Source of the DNA: Demequina oxidasica
Lineage (GTDB): Bacteria > Actinomycetota > Actinomycetes > Actinomycetales > Demequinaceae
NCBI RefSeq assembly: GCF_000975115.1
Contig: NZ_BBRE01000001.1
Location: 372,001-436,000, forward strand
Length of the DNA stretch: 64,000 bases
Direction of reading: 5' to 3'
Under the pieces are notes generated by a model, which was given only the letters and a program-made list of their open reading frames with translations, ran no database searches and was not told where the DNA came from. Of this stretch, positions 53,775 through 62,452 are shown one piece after another. Made by a program: the position numbers and the translations under genes. How positions within the stretch are numbered: position 1 is the stretch's first letter; the number at the start of each line of letters is the position of its first letter.

Positions 53775-54511
53775 GCACCATCGAAGACGCGTGGAGCTAC
53801 CTCACCACCGCCCAGAACTGGACAGGCGCAAACGGCATTACTACCCCCACGTTCGATGGCGGTTGGACGTGGGCGAATGACTCGATCATCGCGCTCGGCA
53901 TCGAGCACATGTTGATGTCCATCGCCGCTGTCACGATTGCCGCAATTTTGGCGCTACCGCTGGGGGTCTACCTGGGCCACGTGCGTAAGGGTGGGACCGC
54001 CACCGTCATCGTCTCGAATGTCTCCCGAGCTATGCCTACGCTGGCGCTACTCACCCTCTTCGCCGCATCGGCCATTGGCTTTGGCAACAAGGCCGTCATC
54101 ATCGCGGCGGCCATCTTTGCGTTCCCACCCATCCTGACCAACTCCTTTACAGGGATGGCGGACGTGGACCCAGACGTGCGCGACGCCGCCCGGGGAATCG
54201 GGATGACGCGCTTCCAAATTGCCACGCGAGTCGAGTTACCTCTCGCGGTGCCACTGATCGCCGCGGGCCTGCGCACATCCTCAGTCCAAACGGTCGCCAC
54301 GGTGCCGCTAGCCGCCCTCGTGGCCGGAGGTGGGCTCGGAGTCATCATTAACACGGGAATCGCCACACAGCGCTACGGACAGGTGCTTGCTGGCGGAATC
54401 ATCGTTGCCCTGGTCGCGCTGACTACCGACGCCGTGCTGGGACGCCTGCAACGACGCGTCACTCCCCCGCAGTTGCGTGCCGCCGCCGCGGCCGCTAAGG
54501 CCAGCGCCTAG
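53771..54511 (+). CDS. Osmoprotectant ABC transporter permease 2 (OpuCD-like)
   Basis: A 246-residue paralog of the upstream permease. It has an N-terminal soluble part (YLTTAQNWTGANGITTPTF), about five helices and the loop TGMADVDPDVRDAARGIGMTRFQIATRVELPLAVPLIAAGLRTS. It should form the heteromeric channel with permease 1. Confidence 0.92.
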   Translation: MSTIEDAWSYLTTAQNWTGANGITTPTFDGGWTWANDSIIALGIEHMLMSIAAVTIAAILALPLGVYLGHVRKGGTATVIVSNVSRAMPTLALLTLFAASAIGFGNKAVIIAAAIFAFPPILTNSFTGMADVDPDVRDAARGIGMTRFQIATRVELPLAVPLIAAGLRTSSVQTVATVPLAALVAGGGLGVIINTGIATQRYGQVLAGGIIVALVALTTDAVLGRLQRRVTPPQLRAAAAAAKASA

Positions 54512-54659
54512 AACAGTCAGTCACGATGTGGTCACGTTCGACCCATCCGGAGCGCCGCAGGCTGCGAACGTCAAATACCCTGGCAATGTGCGTTGCGGGG
54601 AACAATTGCCACCGCAGCGTGGTTCTCAAGGTGTCCGTCCCTAATAACGAGGAGTCCCC

Positions 54660-55676
54660 ATGCACATCCGACAAGGCCTTATGGCCGCTTCGGCAGTAGC
54701 AGTTCTTGCGCTTGCCGGCTGTTCTTCTAGCTCCGACGACGACGCATCCGCGGCACCGTCTACGTCACACACCTCTACCCCGGCAACGAGCGACTCGGCC
54801 ATGGCCCAGGAATGCTTGCCCGTACCCGGCGACAACCTCGTGGTGCTTGCCGACGACCAGCAGTTGCAAAACTCAGACAACCTGATCCCTGAGATCGGCG
54901 CAGAGTTCTACGACGCTCAGCCCGCCGTGGCTGAGGCGCTCAATGTGGTCTCCGCAGCACTGGACACCGACCAGCTGATCGCACTGAACAAGGCCGTCGA
55001 CATCGACCGTCAGACGTCCAAGGACGTCGCGAAGCAGTGGGTGGATGACAACGCACTCAAGGCGCCCACCACCGGCTCCGGGGACGTGATCATTGGTGCG
55101 GCGAACTTCACCGAGAACATCACCGTGGCGGAAATCTATGCAGTCATTCTGCGCGACGCTGGTTATGACGTTGAGGTCCGAGACGTGGGTAACCGCGAGA
55201 CCTATATGCCTGCGCTCATCTCCGGTGAGGTCAACATTGTGCCCGAGTACGCAGCCACCGCCGCTGAGTACTTCAACATCGCCGCAAATGGCGACGGTGC
55301 CGAACCGGTTGCTTCCGGCGACATCACCGCGACTGTCGCGGCACTCACCGAACTCGGTGGCGACGCGGGGCTTAAGTACGCGGAAGCGTCCGCCGCTCAG
55401 GATCAGAATGCCTTCGCCGTCACCACGGCGTTTGCCGAGCAGTACGGCGTCACCTCGCTCAGCGAACTCGCCTCCACCTGCGGACCTATCTCGCTTGGTG
55501 GACCTCCCGAGTGCCCCGAGCGAGTGCAGTGCCAGCTGGGCCTCCAGGACACCTACGGTCTGGAGTTCAATGACTTCCAGTCGCTGGACGCCGGTGGCCC
55601 GCTGACCAAGACCGCGATCCAGCAGGGACAGGTTGCCCTGGGACTCGTGTTCTCGTCTGACGGCTCGCTCGGCTAG
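54660..55676 (+). CDS. Osmoprotectant-binding lipoprotein, apparently circularly permuted
   Basis: A 338-residue lipoprotein (Cys21 in LALAGC). The mature part is an OpuCC-type binding fold with its segments in swapped order. Residues 58-135 (NLVVLADDQQLQ...AALDTDQLIALNKAVDID...DVAKQWVDDNAL) correspond to the usual C-terminal end of the fold. From residue 141 comes the usual N-terminal start (DVIIGAANFTENITVAEIYA, NIVPEYAATAAEY), then the Cys-containing LGGPPECPERVQC loop, ending QVALGLVFSSDGSLG. All segments are present, so the fold should form. It is in the same operon position as a normal OpuCC. The ligand is inferred to be a compatible solute. Confidence 0.85.
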   Translation: MHIRQGLMAASAVAVLALAGCSSSSDDDASAAPSTSHTSTPATSDSAMAQECLPVPGDNLVVLADDQQLQNSDNLIPEIGAEFYDAQPAVAEALNVVSAALDTDQLIALNKAVDIDRQTSKDVAKQWVDDNALKAPTTGSGDVIIGAANFTENITVAEIYAVILRDAGYDVEVRDVGNRETYMPALISGEVNIVPEYAATAAEYFNIAANGDGAEPVASGDITATVAALTELGGDAGLKYAEASAAQDQNAFAVTTAFAEQYGVTSLSELASTCGPISLGGPPECPERVQCQLGLQDTYGLEFNDFQSLDAGGPLTKTAIQQGQVALGLVFSSDGSLG

Positions 55677-55685
55677 TCGTTCCCC

Positions 55686-55733
55686 CAACGCAAAGAGGGC
55701 CCGGTCCATGTGGACCGGGCCCTCTTTGCGTTG
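55686..55733. terminator. Strong terminator after the OpuC-type operon
   Basis: A perfect 23-bp inverted repeat from CAACGCAAAGAGGG... to ...CTTTGCGTTG with only TG at its centre. A closely similar hairpin recurs at 55874-55909. Confidence 0.85.
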
Positions 55734-55764
55734 CCTGCCTTCGCTCGCGAGCCGCGCGACGATT

Positions 55765-55866
55765 GTGTTTAGTGGCGACGGGAACACTCAGCGCATCTCG
55801 TGGGAGTGGCGTCCTGAGGACGGCTGGCTGCCCCTTTGCGATCGCACCGCCTATCGCATCACCTAG
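55765..55866 (+). CDS. Possible 33-residue protein between twin hairpins
   Basis: A GTG-started ORF of 33 codons ending TAG. The product is Trp/Arg-rich: MFSGDGNTQRISWEWR then PEDGWLPLCDRTAYRIT. Codon choice looks coding-like, and the ORF exactly fills the space between two near-identical terminator hairpins, which would make it its own transcription unit. There is no clear ribosome site, so a leaderless start is needed. It could also be a remnant of a longer gene's C-terminus. Not recognised. Confidence 0.4.
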   Translation: MFSGDGNTQRISWEWRPEDGWLPLCDRTAYRIT

Positions 55867-55873
55867 CCACACG

Positions 55874-55909
55874 CAGAAGGGCCCAGTCCATGTGGACCGG
55901 GCCCTTCTG
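55874..55909. terminator. Second copy of the hairpin, before tRNA-Lys
   Basis: A 17-bp stem (CAGAAGGGCCC... with one A-C mismatch) sharing the GTCCATGTGGAC core with the hairpin at 55686-55733. It lies at the end of tRNA-Lys (-) and after the 33-codon ORF (+). Confidence 0.75.
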
Positions 55910-55917
55910 TCTAACTG

Positions 55918-55990
<73 letters not shown>

Positions 55991-56105
55991 ATTCACACCG
56001 TCAACCGGTGCGACTGACAACTTTAGCAGGCACATGGGCGAGGTGTGAAATCCACGTGTGTTGGCGCTGTTTTGCAAGCCGCCCCCGGGCGATATCGTGG
56101 AACGT

Positions 56106-56588
56106 ATGAGCAAAAATAAACTGAGCATCGGCGATGAAGCCCCCGACTTCACCGCACCCACCGACGACGGCACGTTCACGCTGACCGAGCACCGCGGCAA
56201 GAACGTGATCCTGTACTTCTACCCCGCAGCAATGACTCCTGGCTGCACCACTCAGGCCTGCGACTTCCGCGACTCGCTGAGCGCACTTGCCGCCGCAGGC
56301 TACGAGGTGGTGGGAATCTCCAAGGACACCCCAGAGAAGCTCGCGACGTTCCGTACTGAGGAGGGGCTGACGTTCCCGCTGGTGTCGGACCCGGAGAAGA
56401 CCGTGCAGGACGCCTACGGCGCGTGGGGCGAGAAGAATTCGTACGGCAAGATTGTCACCGGCTCAATCCGCTCCACCTTCGTGGTGGACAAAGACGGTCG
56501 CATCGCGCTGGCGCAGTACAACGTCAAGGCGACCGGCCACGTGGCCAAGTTGCGTCGTGACCTGGGGATTGACTCCTCGTCACGATAA
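56106..56588 (+). CDS. bcp: Thioredoxin-dependent peroxiredoxin (BCP)
   Basis: A 160-residue PrxQ/BCP-type peroxiredoxin that reduces peroxides using thioredoxin. The active-site motif is YPAAMTPGCTTQACDFRD, with peroxidatic Cys (GCTT) and resolving Cys five residues later. FPLVSDPEKTVQDAYG and STFVVDKDGRI follow. ATG 56106 (MSKNKLSIGDEAPDF). trxA, its likely electron donor, lies 300 bp downstream on the other strand. Confidence 0.95.
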   Translation: MSKNKLSIGDEAPDFTAPTDDGTFTLTEHRGKNVILYFYPAAMTPGCTTQACDFRDSLSALAAAGYEVVGISKDTPEKLATFRTEEGLTFPLVSDPEKTVQDAYGAWGEKNSYGKIVTGSIRSTFVVDKDGRIALAQYNVKATGHVAKLRRDLGIDSSSR

Positions 56589-56688
56589 AGGATGCGCAGC
56601 AGCCACTCCTGTCTCGTGACGAACGTTGAGGCATGACCCTGCCATCGCGTATTCTTTACGCGCGGCCTGCTTCGGTAGAGCCGCGCAC

Positions 56689-56773
56689 GCGCGAGTGGCG
56701 GAATTGGCAGACGCGCTGGTCTTAGGAACCAGTGTCTTCGGACGTGCGGGTTCAAGTCCCGCCTCGCGCACCA
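56689..56773 (+). tRNA. tRNA-Leu (UAG)
   Basis: An 85-nt class II tRNA with acceptor GCGCGAG/CTCGCGC, anticodon stem CTGGT/ACCAG with loop CTTAGGA (UAG), a long variable arm and encoded CCA. Confidence 0.94.
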
Positions 56774-56807
56774 CCTTGCGGTGTTTCTGACCCGCGACGC
56801 TCAGAGA

Positions 56808-56850
56808 CGAAGAAGGCCCCCACCGGGTTACCGGGTGGGGGCCTTCTTCG
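56808..56850. terminator. Terminator between tRNA-Leu and trxA
   Basis: A near-perfect stem of about 19 bp (CGAAGAAGGCCCCCACC... and complement) with a GTTA loop. Serves the tRNA (+) and trxA (-) units. Confidence 0.8.
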
Positions 56851-56894
56851 TTGCGTCGTCCGCGCGCCTCTCGGCGTGACGGCGACCTTAGTTT

Positions 56895-57266
56895 TTAGTG
56901 CTCGGCCGCGTCGTGCTCGTCGATCTTGGCGCGGACCTCGTCCATGTCGAGCGTCTCGACTGCCTCAACGAGCTGCTGAAGCGCGGGGCCGGGAAGCGCG
57001 CCGGCCTGGTTGAAGACCATGACGCCGTCGCGGAACGCCATCAGCGTGGGGATCGCGGTGACGCCGAACTTGGCGCCAAGCTCCTGGTGAGCCTCGGTGT
57101 CAACCTTGGCGTGCACGATCTCGGTCTTGTCCTCCGAGGACTGCTCGAAGATGGGAGCGAAGCGCTTGCAGGGGCCACACCACTCGGCCCAGAAGTCAAC
57201 GAGGACAATGCCGTCCTTGCTCACAATTTCGTCAAACGTTTCGGTGGTCAAATCTACGGTTGCCAT
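56895..57266 (-). CDS. trxA: Thioredoxin
   Basis: A 123-residue thioredoxin with the redox motif FWAEWCGPCKRFAPIFE and cis-Pro in AIPTLMAFRDG. A C-terminal extension of about 15 residues (DMDEVRAKIDEHDAAEH) goes beyond the fold. ATG 57266 follows GAGAGGAAC. It reduces Bcp and other proteins via thioredoxin reductase, which is not in the window. Confidence 0.95.
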   Translation of the reverse strand: MATVDLTTETFDEIVSKDGIVLVDFWAEWCGPCKRFAPIFEQSSEDKTEIVHAKVDTEAHQELGAKFGVTAIPTLMAFRDGVMVFNQAGALPGPALQQLVEAVETLDMDEVRAKIDEHDAAEH

Positions 57267-57398
57267 CTGTTCCTCTCTTGTGGGGGCTGTCCCTCTGGTC
57301 GCTGTAACGCGACTTCGCAGCGCTTCATTCCCACCCCAGGTTGGCATGCCTCGGCGCGCATCGTGTGGGCCACGCGGAGACCCTGTAGAACAGAGGGT

Positions 57399-57941
57399 AT
57401 GACCGACATGGCCGAACTCCCGTCCGAACCCTCAGGGTGGCTCAGCGAGAACGAACTCGAGCAGATTCGCGGCGAGCTTCCGCTGCTCTATATCAACGCG
57501 ATTCCCGTGCGGATCAACCCCATGGGCGAACTCACCGAGGTGGGCCTCCTGCTGCGTGTGGACGACGGTGTGATGTCTCGCGCCATCGTTGCCGGGCGTG
57601 TCCTGCACCACGAGCGCATCCGCGAGGCACTGATGCGCAACCTCGAGAAAGACCTGGGTAGCGTCGCGTTGCCCCGCATTCCCACGAATCCCCAGCCGTT
57701 CGCTGTCGCGGAGTACTTCCCTACCCCTGGCTTTGGGCCGTTCACCGACACTCGCCAGCACGCCGTCGCATTGGCGTTTGTGGTTCCCGTCGATGGTGAC
57801 TGTGAGCCCAGCCAGAACTCCCTCGACATCGTGTGGCTCAGCCCCGAGGAGGCCGCCAGCGAAGAGGTCGCTCGCGAGATGACCGGTGGCCAGGACGTAC
57901 TGCTACGTCAGGCGCTCGCCCACTGCGGCGTCCTTCCGTAG
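57399..57941 (+). CDS. NUDIX-like protein (DUF4916 type)
   Basis: A 180-residue protein of the actinobacterial NUDIX-like DUF4916 group. It starts GWLSENELEQIRGELPLLYINAIPVR, with GLLLRVDDGVMSRAIVAGRVLHHERIREALMRNLEKDLG occupying the NUDIX-box place, but the strict GX5EX7REUXEEXGU residues are degenerate. Hydrolase activity is therefore doubtful. It is divergent from trxA. Confidence 0.75.
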   Translation: MTDMAELPSEPSGWLSENELEQIRGELPLLYINAIPVRINPMGELTEVGLLLRVDDGVMSRAIVAGRVLHHERIREALMRNLEKDLGSVALPRIPTNPQPFAVAEYFPTPGFGPFTDTRQHAVALAFVVPVDGDCEPSQNSLDIVWLSPEEAASEEVAREMTGGQDVLLRQALAHCGVLP

Positions 57942-58007
57942 CCTCGCTGCGTTCGGTCCACGCCTACGTACGGACGATGCTTGGGCCAGCTTCCGCCCGC
58001 CCCTCCA

Positions 58008-58073
58008 GTGTGCGTTCACACGGATAGGCGGTTAAGTTCTCCGTCTGAACGCACCGAGTGTGCGTTCAGACGG
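58008..58073. repeat. Repeated TGCGTTC/GAACGCA motif with perfect hairpin
   Basis: The heptamer TGCGTTC occurs at 58011-58017 and 58061-58067, with the complement GAACGCA at 58047-58053. The last two form a perfect 13-bp stem (58041-58053 with 58061-58073) around a 7-nt loop. It sits between convergent NUDIX-like and rdgB genes. It may be a terminator without a T run or a protein-binding palindrome. Confidence 0.6.
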
Positions 58074-58126
58074 TCAGCTCGGCCACTTCACCGTCCGGAC
58101 GCGCGCAACCTGGAACCCTACGAGGC

Positions 58127-58765
58127 CTAGAGGTGCGCTGCGACGTGGGGGGCCAACGCGCGGAACGCGGCCCCGCGGTGCGAGATTTCATTCTTCTGCT
58201 CGCCAGTGATCTCCGCAGTAGTCACGTCGAAGCCCTCGGCCACAAAGATGGGGTCGTAGCCGAATCCACCGCCTCCAGCAGGCTCGCGCGTCACGTGACC
58301 CAGCATGCGACCCACCTCGACGTATTCGTGGCCGTCCGGCGTCACGAGCGCCGCGGCGCAGACAAACTGCGCATCCCGGTGCTCGTCGGGCACGTCGCCC
58401 AGCTGGTCGAGGAGTAGCCGCAGGTTCGCAGCATCGTCCCCGTGTGAGCCTGCCCAGCGCGCGGAGAACACTCCGGGTGCCCCTCCCAGGACGCCCACGG
58501 AGATGCCGGAGTCGTCCGCAATGGCGGCCACCCCCGTCGCCTCGCACAGCACCCGCGCCTTGATCAGCGCGTTCGCCTCAAACGTAACCCCGTCCTCGAC
58601 GGGAGCCGGGGCGCCAAGCGATCCGGCATCGGCTACTTCCTCGCGGGTCAAGCCCGGGACGAGAGGTTCGAGAATGGACCAGATCTCCCCCACCTTGTGG
58701 GCATTGTGTGTCGCGATCGCGAGGCGCACACCAGCGCCGGCGCCGCCCGATGCTTCGGCCGTCAT
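58127..58765 (-). CDS. rdgB: Non-canonical purine NTP pyrophosphatase (RdgB/HAM1)
   Basis: A 212-residue house-cleaning enzyme hydrolysing ITP, dITP and XTP. Motifs: LAIATHNAHKVGEI, FEANALIKARVLCEATGVAAIADDSGISV (catalytic Asp), GVFSARWAGSHGDD and GGGFGYDPIFV...HRGAAFRAL. It lies 2 bp after rph on the same strand, an arrangement standard in actinobacteria. Confidence 0.96.
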   Translation of the reverse strand: MTAEASGGAGAGVRLAIATHNAHKVGEIWSILEPLVPGLTREEVADAGSLGAPAPVEDGVTFEANALIKARVLCEATGVAAIADDSGISVGVLGGAPGVFSARWAGSHGDDAANLRLLLDQLGDVPDEHRDAQFVCAAALVTPDGHEYVEVGRMLGHVTREPAGGGGFGYDPIFVAEGFDVTTAEITGEQKNEISHRGAAFRALAPHVAAHL

Positions 58766-58767
58766 GG

Positions 58768-59511
58768 CTACTTGCCCAAGTCGACCGCGAGCGCCGCCTG
58801 CTGCATAAGCGTCAGTTCCAGGTTGCCGGTCGTTGCTAGCTCAAGCAGCTCGTCGAGCTCGGCCTTGGAGAAGGTCTTGCCCTCAGCGGTGCCCTGCACC
58901 TCGACAAATCCGCCGGAGCCGGTCATCACCACGTTCATGTCCGTCTCCGCCCGCGAGTCCTCTTCATAGGGCAGGTCCAGCATGGGCAGGCCGTCGATGA
59001 TCCCCACGGAAATCGCGGAGATCGAGTCAGTCAGCGGGTTGGCGTCCGCCTTGATGGCGCCGTTGGCCTTGCCCCAGGCGATCGCGTCCGCGAGCGCCAC
59101 GTAGGCGCCGGTGATGGATGCCGTGCGGGTGCCACCGTCGGCCTGTAGCACGTCGCAGTCGAGCACGATGGTGTTCTCACCCAGCGCCTTGACGTCGACA
59201 ATCGCGCGCAGCGAGCGCCCAATCAGGCGGCTGATCTCCATGGTGCGGCCGCCAATCTTTCCGCGCACGGACTCACGACCGTTACGCGTATCAGTGGCGC
59301 GCGGAAGCATGGCGTACTCGGCGGTGACCCAGCCCTCGCCGGAGCCCTTCTTCCAGCGCGGCACTCCCTCGGTGAACGACGCGGAGCACAGCACTCGGGT
59401 GCCACCAAAGGTCACCAGGCACGAGCCCTCTGCGGAGGACTGCCAGCCGCGCTCAAAGCTCACGGGGCGGAGTTGGTCAAGGGAACGGCCATCGGCGCGG
59501 GGAGTAGTCAT
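58768..59511 (-). CDS. rph: Ribonuclease PH
   Basis: A 247-residue phosphorolytic 3'-5' exoribonuclease that trims tRNA 3' ends. It shows [57 protein letters not shown], and [23 protein letters not shown] with phosphate and metal residues. [10 protein letters not shown] is intact. Confidence 0.96.
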   Translation of the reverse strand: MTTPRADGRSLDQLRPVSFERGWQSSAEGSCLVTFGGTRVLCSASFTEGVPRWKKGSGEGWVTAEYAMLPRATDTRNGRESVRGKIGGRTMEISRLIGRSLRAIVDVKALGENTIVLDCDVLQADGGTRTASITGAYVALADAIAWGKANGAIKADANPLTDSISAISVGIIDGLPMLDLPYEEDSRAETDMNVVMTGSGGFVEVQGTAEGKTFSKAELDELLELATTGNLELTLMQQAALAVDLGK

Positions 59512-59535
59512 GCCACGAGCCTAGGCGATGCGAGG

Positions 59536-60309
59536 CTAGACGACGATATGCATGCCGGGGCGCGCGATATCGAGGGTCCCGCGGTAGTGCGTCCCCGCCT
59601 CAAGTCGCGTGGCGTTCGGGTCGCCCCACGGCGGCAGGTGCGTGACAATCAGCCGGTCGCACGCGGCCTGCTGCGCGACCCTCCCCGCGTTCAGCGCCGT
59701 GATGTGCATCCCTTCGGGCGCATCGTCGCTGTCGAGGAAGCTGGCCTCGCACAGGAACACATCGGCGTTAGAGGCCACCTTCTTCAGCCCGGCACACAGG
59801 TCCGTGTCCCCGGAGTACGCGATCACCGCCTGGGCACGCGACTCCAACTCACTTGGACCCTCGATGCGCATCGCGTAGGCGGGGATGGGGTGAATCACGG
59901 ACTCCACGTGGATTGTCATGGGGCCCACCCGCACCGGGGTCCCCGCCTGCCACGCGAACATAGTCAGCGCGCGCGTGCGGTTGCCCTCGCCGCGCAGCTC
60001 GTCGATACGACTGGCGGTGCCGAAGGGGCCGTACACGAGCGTCTCACCCGGGCCGTCTGGATGATACGAGAGGTACGTATGCAACGCGGCAAGGTCAGCG
60101 CAGTGGTCATGGTGCAAATGTGAGACCGCGACCGCGTCGACCTCAAGTGGGTCACAATAGCGCTGCAGCGCACCGAACGCACCAGAGCCAAGATCTAGCA
60201 CCACACGCCATGTCCGGCCCTCGGCGTCGTCCGCCTCGATGAGATAGCAGGACGCGGGCGAAGCGGGTCCTGGCACCGCGCCCGAGCAGCCCACCACCGT
60301 CAGCCTCAT
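59536..60309 (-). CDS. MBL-fold hydrolase, Rv1339-like (candidate cAMP phosphodiesterase)
   Basis: A 257-residue metallo-beta-lactamase fold protein. The metal motif is [11 protein letters not shown] (HxHxDH), with later ligands in AYSGDTDLC and VTHLPPWGD. It occupies the murI-rph gap, where M. tuberculosis has Rv1339, reported to be an atypical class II cAMP phosphodiesterase. That function is a reasonable guess from synteny and fold. It overlaps murI by 4 bp. Confidence 0.85.
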   Translation of the reverse strand: MRLTVVGCSGAVPGPASPASCYLIEADDAEGRTWRVVLDLGSGAFGALQRYCDPLEVDAVAVSHLHHDHCADLAALHTYLSYHPDGPGETLVYGPFGTASRIDELRGEGNRTRALTMFAWQAGTPVRVGPMTIHVESVIHPIPAYAMRIEGPSELESRAQAVIAYSGDTDLCAGLKKVASNADVFLCEASFLDSDDAPEGMHITALNAGRVAQQAACDRLIVTHLPPWGDPNATRLEAGTHYRGTLDIARPGMHIVV

Positions 60310-61112
60310 GAGCCCAACGATTCCACTTGGCTGACGACGGGCCCTAGGAAGCGCTGAGCGTGGGCCTCGAAGTCGGCGCGCTCCCCCGTCGCAAAGAAGC
60401 GGTGGGCCGGCGGGGCCGAGGCCGTACGTTCGAGGCCATTCGCGGCCAGCGCTCGGAACACGTCGATTGCCGTCTCCGTGGCGCTGTCCACCAACGTCAC
60501 CCGTTCCCCCATGACGTAGCCAATCGCTCCCTGCAGCATCGGGTAGTGAGTGCAGCCCAAAATCAATGTATCGATGTCCGCGTCCTGCAGCGGTGCAAGG
60601 TATTCACGCGCCACCTCGACAACCTGCGGGCCAGTCGTAATGCCGCTCTCCACCAATGGCACGAAACTAGGGCAAGCTTGAGAGAAGAGGGTGACGTCGG
60701 GGGCCGCTGCTAGCGCATCGTCGTATGCGCCGGAGGTGATGGTGGCGGTGGTTCCAATAACGCCGATGCGCCCCGACTTTGTTTGTGCGGCTGCGCGCCG
60801 AACGGCGGGAACGATGACCTCGACAACGGGCACGCCGCGTTCGCGGCTGAAGCGCTCGCGAGCGTCCCTCAGCACGGCGGCCGACGCTGTGTTGCAGGCG
60901 ATGACCAATAGCTTCACACCGTCTTCCACGAGTTGATCCATGATGTCGAGCGCGTGCGTGCGTACGGCGGAGATGGGCAACGGGCCGTAGGGACCGTTCG
61001 CGGTGTCGCCCACGTAGTGGATTGACTCTGCTGGCATCATGTCCATGATGGCGCGCGCAACCGTAAGGCCGCCTACCCCGGAGTCAAAAACACCGATCGG
61101 CGAGTCATTCAT
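60306..61112 (-). CDS. murI: Glutamate racemase
   Basis: A 268-residue MurI making D-glutamate for peptidoglycan. Both catalytic Cys regions are present: [19 protein letters not shown] (first Cys) and [18 protein letters not shown] (second). The start [22 protein letters not shown] is typical. Overlaps the DUF2017 gene by 8 bp and the MBL gene by 4 bp. Confidence 0.96.
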   Translation of the reverse strand: MNDSPIGVFDSGVGGLTVARAIMDMMPAESIHYVGDTANGPYGPLPISAVRTHALDIMDQLVEDGVKLLVIACNTASAAVLRDARERFSRERGVPVVEVIVPAVRRAAAQTKSGRIGVIGTTATITSGAYDDALAAAPDVTLFSQACPSFVPLVESGITTGPQVVEVAREYLAPLQDADIDTLILGCTHYPMLQGAIGYVMGERVTLVDSATETAIDVFRALAANGLERTASAPPAHRFFATGERADFEAHAQRFLGPVVSQVESLGS

Positions 61113-61752
61113 TGCGTTCCCCTTCCTCGCTACTGACGACGAACGTCACGAGAGACTCCTGTAGCCACGTGAGCGCCTGGTAGAGCATGCCGAGCCACAC
61201 CCGCTCGGGGTCCACCATCAGGTCGTCCTCGGCATCCGTGTCGAGTGCGTGTTCGGCGAGCTGAATCTCCGTGTGAAGCCGGTCCGCGTCCTCGTCGGAA
61301 TCGAGGGAAAGTCGCGAGGCGAGCACCAGCCTAATATCGGTGAGCGCCGCCGCGGTCGCCATCGCGTCCTGCCGCTCCACCTCCCACTCAGGTCCGTCCT
61401 CGCTGAGTTGCTCCCACATCTTGCGTAGCCTGGTGACCTTGGTATCACGCAGCTCGCCTTCAGTGAGGCGGCGGAACTCACTCGCCACCTCCCGGTCGGT
61501 GGGCGCGGCATTAGGCAGCAGGCGCAAAATAGCGGGGTCGTCCGGCTCGGTGAGCGAGTCCTCTAGCCCAGCCAGGTGCGCGAAGATCTCGTCCGCCTCG
61601 TCTCGCTCTGGGCGCACGGGCTCGGAGTGCATTCCGAAGGCCTCGCCGCCCAACAGCAGGCCCACGTCGGCCACGATGCGCGCCACCACGGCCCGCTCGT
61701 CCTCGTCCAGTTCGGCGACGGCCACGCCGTCGCGCTCGGTGAATCCCCTCAC
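61105..61752 (-). CDS. DUF2017-family protein
   Basis: A 215-residue, mostly helical and acidic cytosolic protein of the actinobacterial DUF2017 family, always found next to clpS. GTG 61752 is chosen because it overlaps the clpS stop (GTGA) and gives [29 protein letters not shown], the usual start. The role is unknown; coupling to clpS suggests involvement with Clp proteolysis. Confidence 0.88.
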   Translation of the reverse strand: MRGFTERDGVAVAELDEDERAVVARIVADVGLLLGGEAFGMHSEPVRPERDEADEIFAHLAGLEDSLTEPDDPAILRLLPNAAPTDREVASEFRRLTEGELRDTKVTRLRKMWEQLSEDGPEWEVERQDAMATAAALTDIRLVLASRLSLDSDEDADRLHTEIQLAEHALDTDAEDDLMVDPERVWLGMLYQALTWLQESLVTFVVSSEEGERNE

Positions 61753-62036
61753 TGACCGCTCCGCTGCATAGTGGCCCACAGGCCGTACCCGTGCATCGCC
61801 TGCACGTCGACCTCCATTTTTTCGCGGCCACCAGAAGACACCACGGACTTGCCGTTCTCGTGTACTTCCTGCATGCGCGCCTCGGCCGCCTGGCGGGTGA
61901 AGCCAAAGTAACTCTGGAAGACGTGGGTGACGTAACTCATCAGGTTGACCGGGTCATTCCACACGATGGTGACCCAGGCATCGTCCAGGCGAGTTGCGAC
62001 GTTGCCCTCGGGCTCGAGCTGTTCCTGGGAATCCAC
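61749..62036 (-). CDS. clpS: ATP-dependent Clp protease adaptor ClpS
   Basis: A 95-residue N-recognin that hands N-degron substrates to ClpC/ClpA. Motifs: [26 protein letters not shown] (N-end pocket) and [14 protein letters not shown]...[20 protein letters not shown]. Length and order are typical of actinobacteria. Confidence 0.96.
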   Translation of the reverse strand: MDSQEQLEPEGNVATRLDDAWVTIVWNDPVNLMSYVTHVFQSYFGFTRQAAEARMQEVHENGKSVVSSGGREKMEVDVQAMHGYGLWATMQRSGQ

Positions 62037-62122
62037 GCTCTTAGCCTACGGCGCGGCGGCCTCACCACCCCGCATTGAGCCGATGCGTCGTTACCTGAGT
62101 GGGTAAGCCGGGTCGGTTGTGA

Positions 62123-62410
62123 CTACTCGTCGCCGTCCTGCGGGCCAAAGCGGCCGTCGATGATCTCTTTGCATTGCGGACACACCGGGAACTTCTGCGG
62201 GTCGCGACCAGGGGTCCACACCTTGCCGCACAGAGCAATCACGGGCTCGCCGCTCATCGCGGACTCCATGATCTTCTCTTTGCGCACGTAGTGGGAGAAG
62301 CGTTCCGCGTCGCCGGGCTCTGCTAGCTCACGTACCGTGGTGCGCTCTATCGTGGCGGTGCCGCCCTGCGGGAGGCCGGTCTCGGGTGCGGGGGTCATAG
62401 GCTCGCTCAT
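62123..62410 (-). CDS. DUF3039-family zinc-finger-like protein
   Basis: A 95-residue actinobacterial protein. It has the family sequence RFSHYVRKEKIMESAMSGEPVIALCGKVWTPGRDPQKFPVCPQCKEI, containing Cys in LCGK and C-x2-C, suited to one metal ion. I take the ATG at 62410 (MSEPMTPAPE); one three codons earlier is possible. Function unknown. Confidence 0.85.
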   Translation of the reverse strand: MSEPMTPAPETGLPQGGTATIERTTVRELAEPGDAERFSHYVRKEKIMESAMSGEPVIALCGKVWTPGRDPQKFPVCPQCKEIIDGRFGPQDGDE

Positions 62411-62452
62411 GCGCACCATGGTACGACGTGCGCCGCCATCATGCGCGCTCGC

